From an uncultured Actinomycetes bacterium (GTDB lineage Bacteria; Actinomycetota; Acidimicrobiia; Acidimicrobiales; Microtrichaceae), in assembly GCA_903930035.1 (NCBI GenBank), contig CAIYXG010000267.1, positions 1 through 6,120 on the forward strand: 6,120 nt of DNA, read 5' to 3'. Made by a program: the position numbers and the translations under genes. The notes beneath the pieces are model-generated. The model saw nothing but the letters and a program-made list of their open reading frames with translations, was not told the DNA's origin and ran no database searches. Shown piece by piece: positions 6,073 to 6,120 of the stretch (position 1 is the first letter of the stretch; every line of letters starts with the position of its first letter).

Positions 6073-6120
6073 GAAGCGGTGCCGAGGTCGGGCCGAACAC
6101 ATCGGCGATCGGGATCACCA
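6050..6120 (-). CDS. Possible 3' end of a convergent gene (partial)
   Basis: On the minus strand a frame is open from the window edge to a TGA at 6050-6052, giving a 22-residue tail ending VIPIADVFGPTSAPLRPEPGCS. Most third positions are G or C, as in the real genes here, and the tail would end 10 bases beyond the stop of the sensor gene, a normal convergent layout. The stretch is too short to identify or to separate from a chance open frame in GC-rich DNA. Confidence 0.3.
   Translation of the reverse strand, partial: VIPIADVFGPTSAPLRPEPGCS

Noticed and set aside
4495..6102. Minus-strand open frame of 535 codons antisense to the sensor gene
   Set aside because: Same shadow pattern as the others; the plus-strand PAS and GAF domains are convincing.
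6040..6120. GGDEF domain split off the sensor protein by a frameshift
   Set aside because: In all three plus frames after the TAG there is no DPLTG-N-R start of a GGDEF domain, and the protein ends cleanly after its GAF domain. Sequence beyond 6120 is not visible.

Overview
The window is very GC-rich, with strong G/C bias at third codon positions, GTG/ATG starts behind GGAG-type ribosome binding sites, and long open frames on the non-coding strand. This fits a high-GC Actinomycetota chromosome. The style of the sensory proteins recalls Acidimicrobiia such as Iamia-like lineages, but that placement is inference from memory and is not tested here. I see no mobile element, CRISPR array, tRNA or rRNA.

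Layout. A NYN/PIN-like nuclease-domain gene lies on the minus strand (53-715), followed at its 3' side by a strong GC hairpin (9-45). A 220-base divergent intergenic region (716-935) holds a 10-bp perfect hairpin (759-783). On the plus strand come a Gfo/Idh/MocA-type NAD(P)-dependent oxidoreductase (936-2033), a short AT-rich promoter island (about 2040-2095) with repeated YCTCA boxes, and a two-gene signalling operon. Gene one of the operon (2174-4678) is a PAS-GAF-PAS-GAF-GGDEF diguanylate cyclase with intact active site and inhibitory site. Gene two (4675-6039) overlaps it by four bases (ATGA) and encodes a PAS-PAS-GAF protein with no recognisable output domain. The last 71 bases are open on the minus strand and may hold the 3' end of a convergent gene.

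How the genes fit together. The operon is the main point of interest. The last GAF domain of the cyclase and the GAF domain of the partner are clearly related and share the same spaced Cys/His set (CWALRT...H...C-x-H...C-x-P). A stand-alone sensor co-translated with a cyclase that carries the same GAF type suggests a partner that senses the same cue and may modulate or heterodimerise with the cyclase. The oxidoreductase and the NYN gene show no evident functional link to this system and look like independent transcription units.
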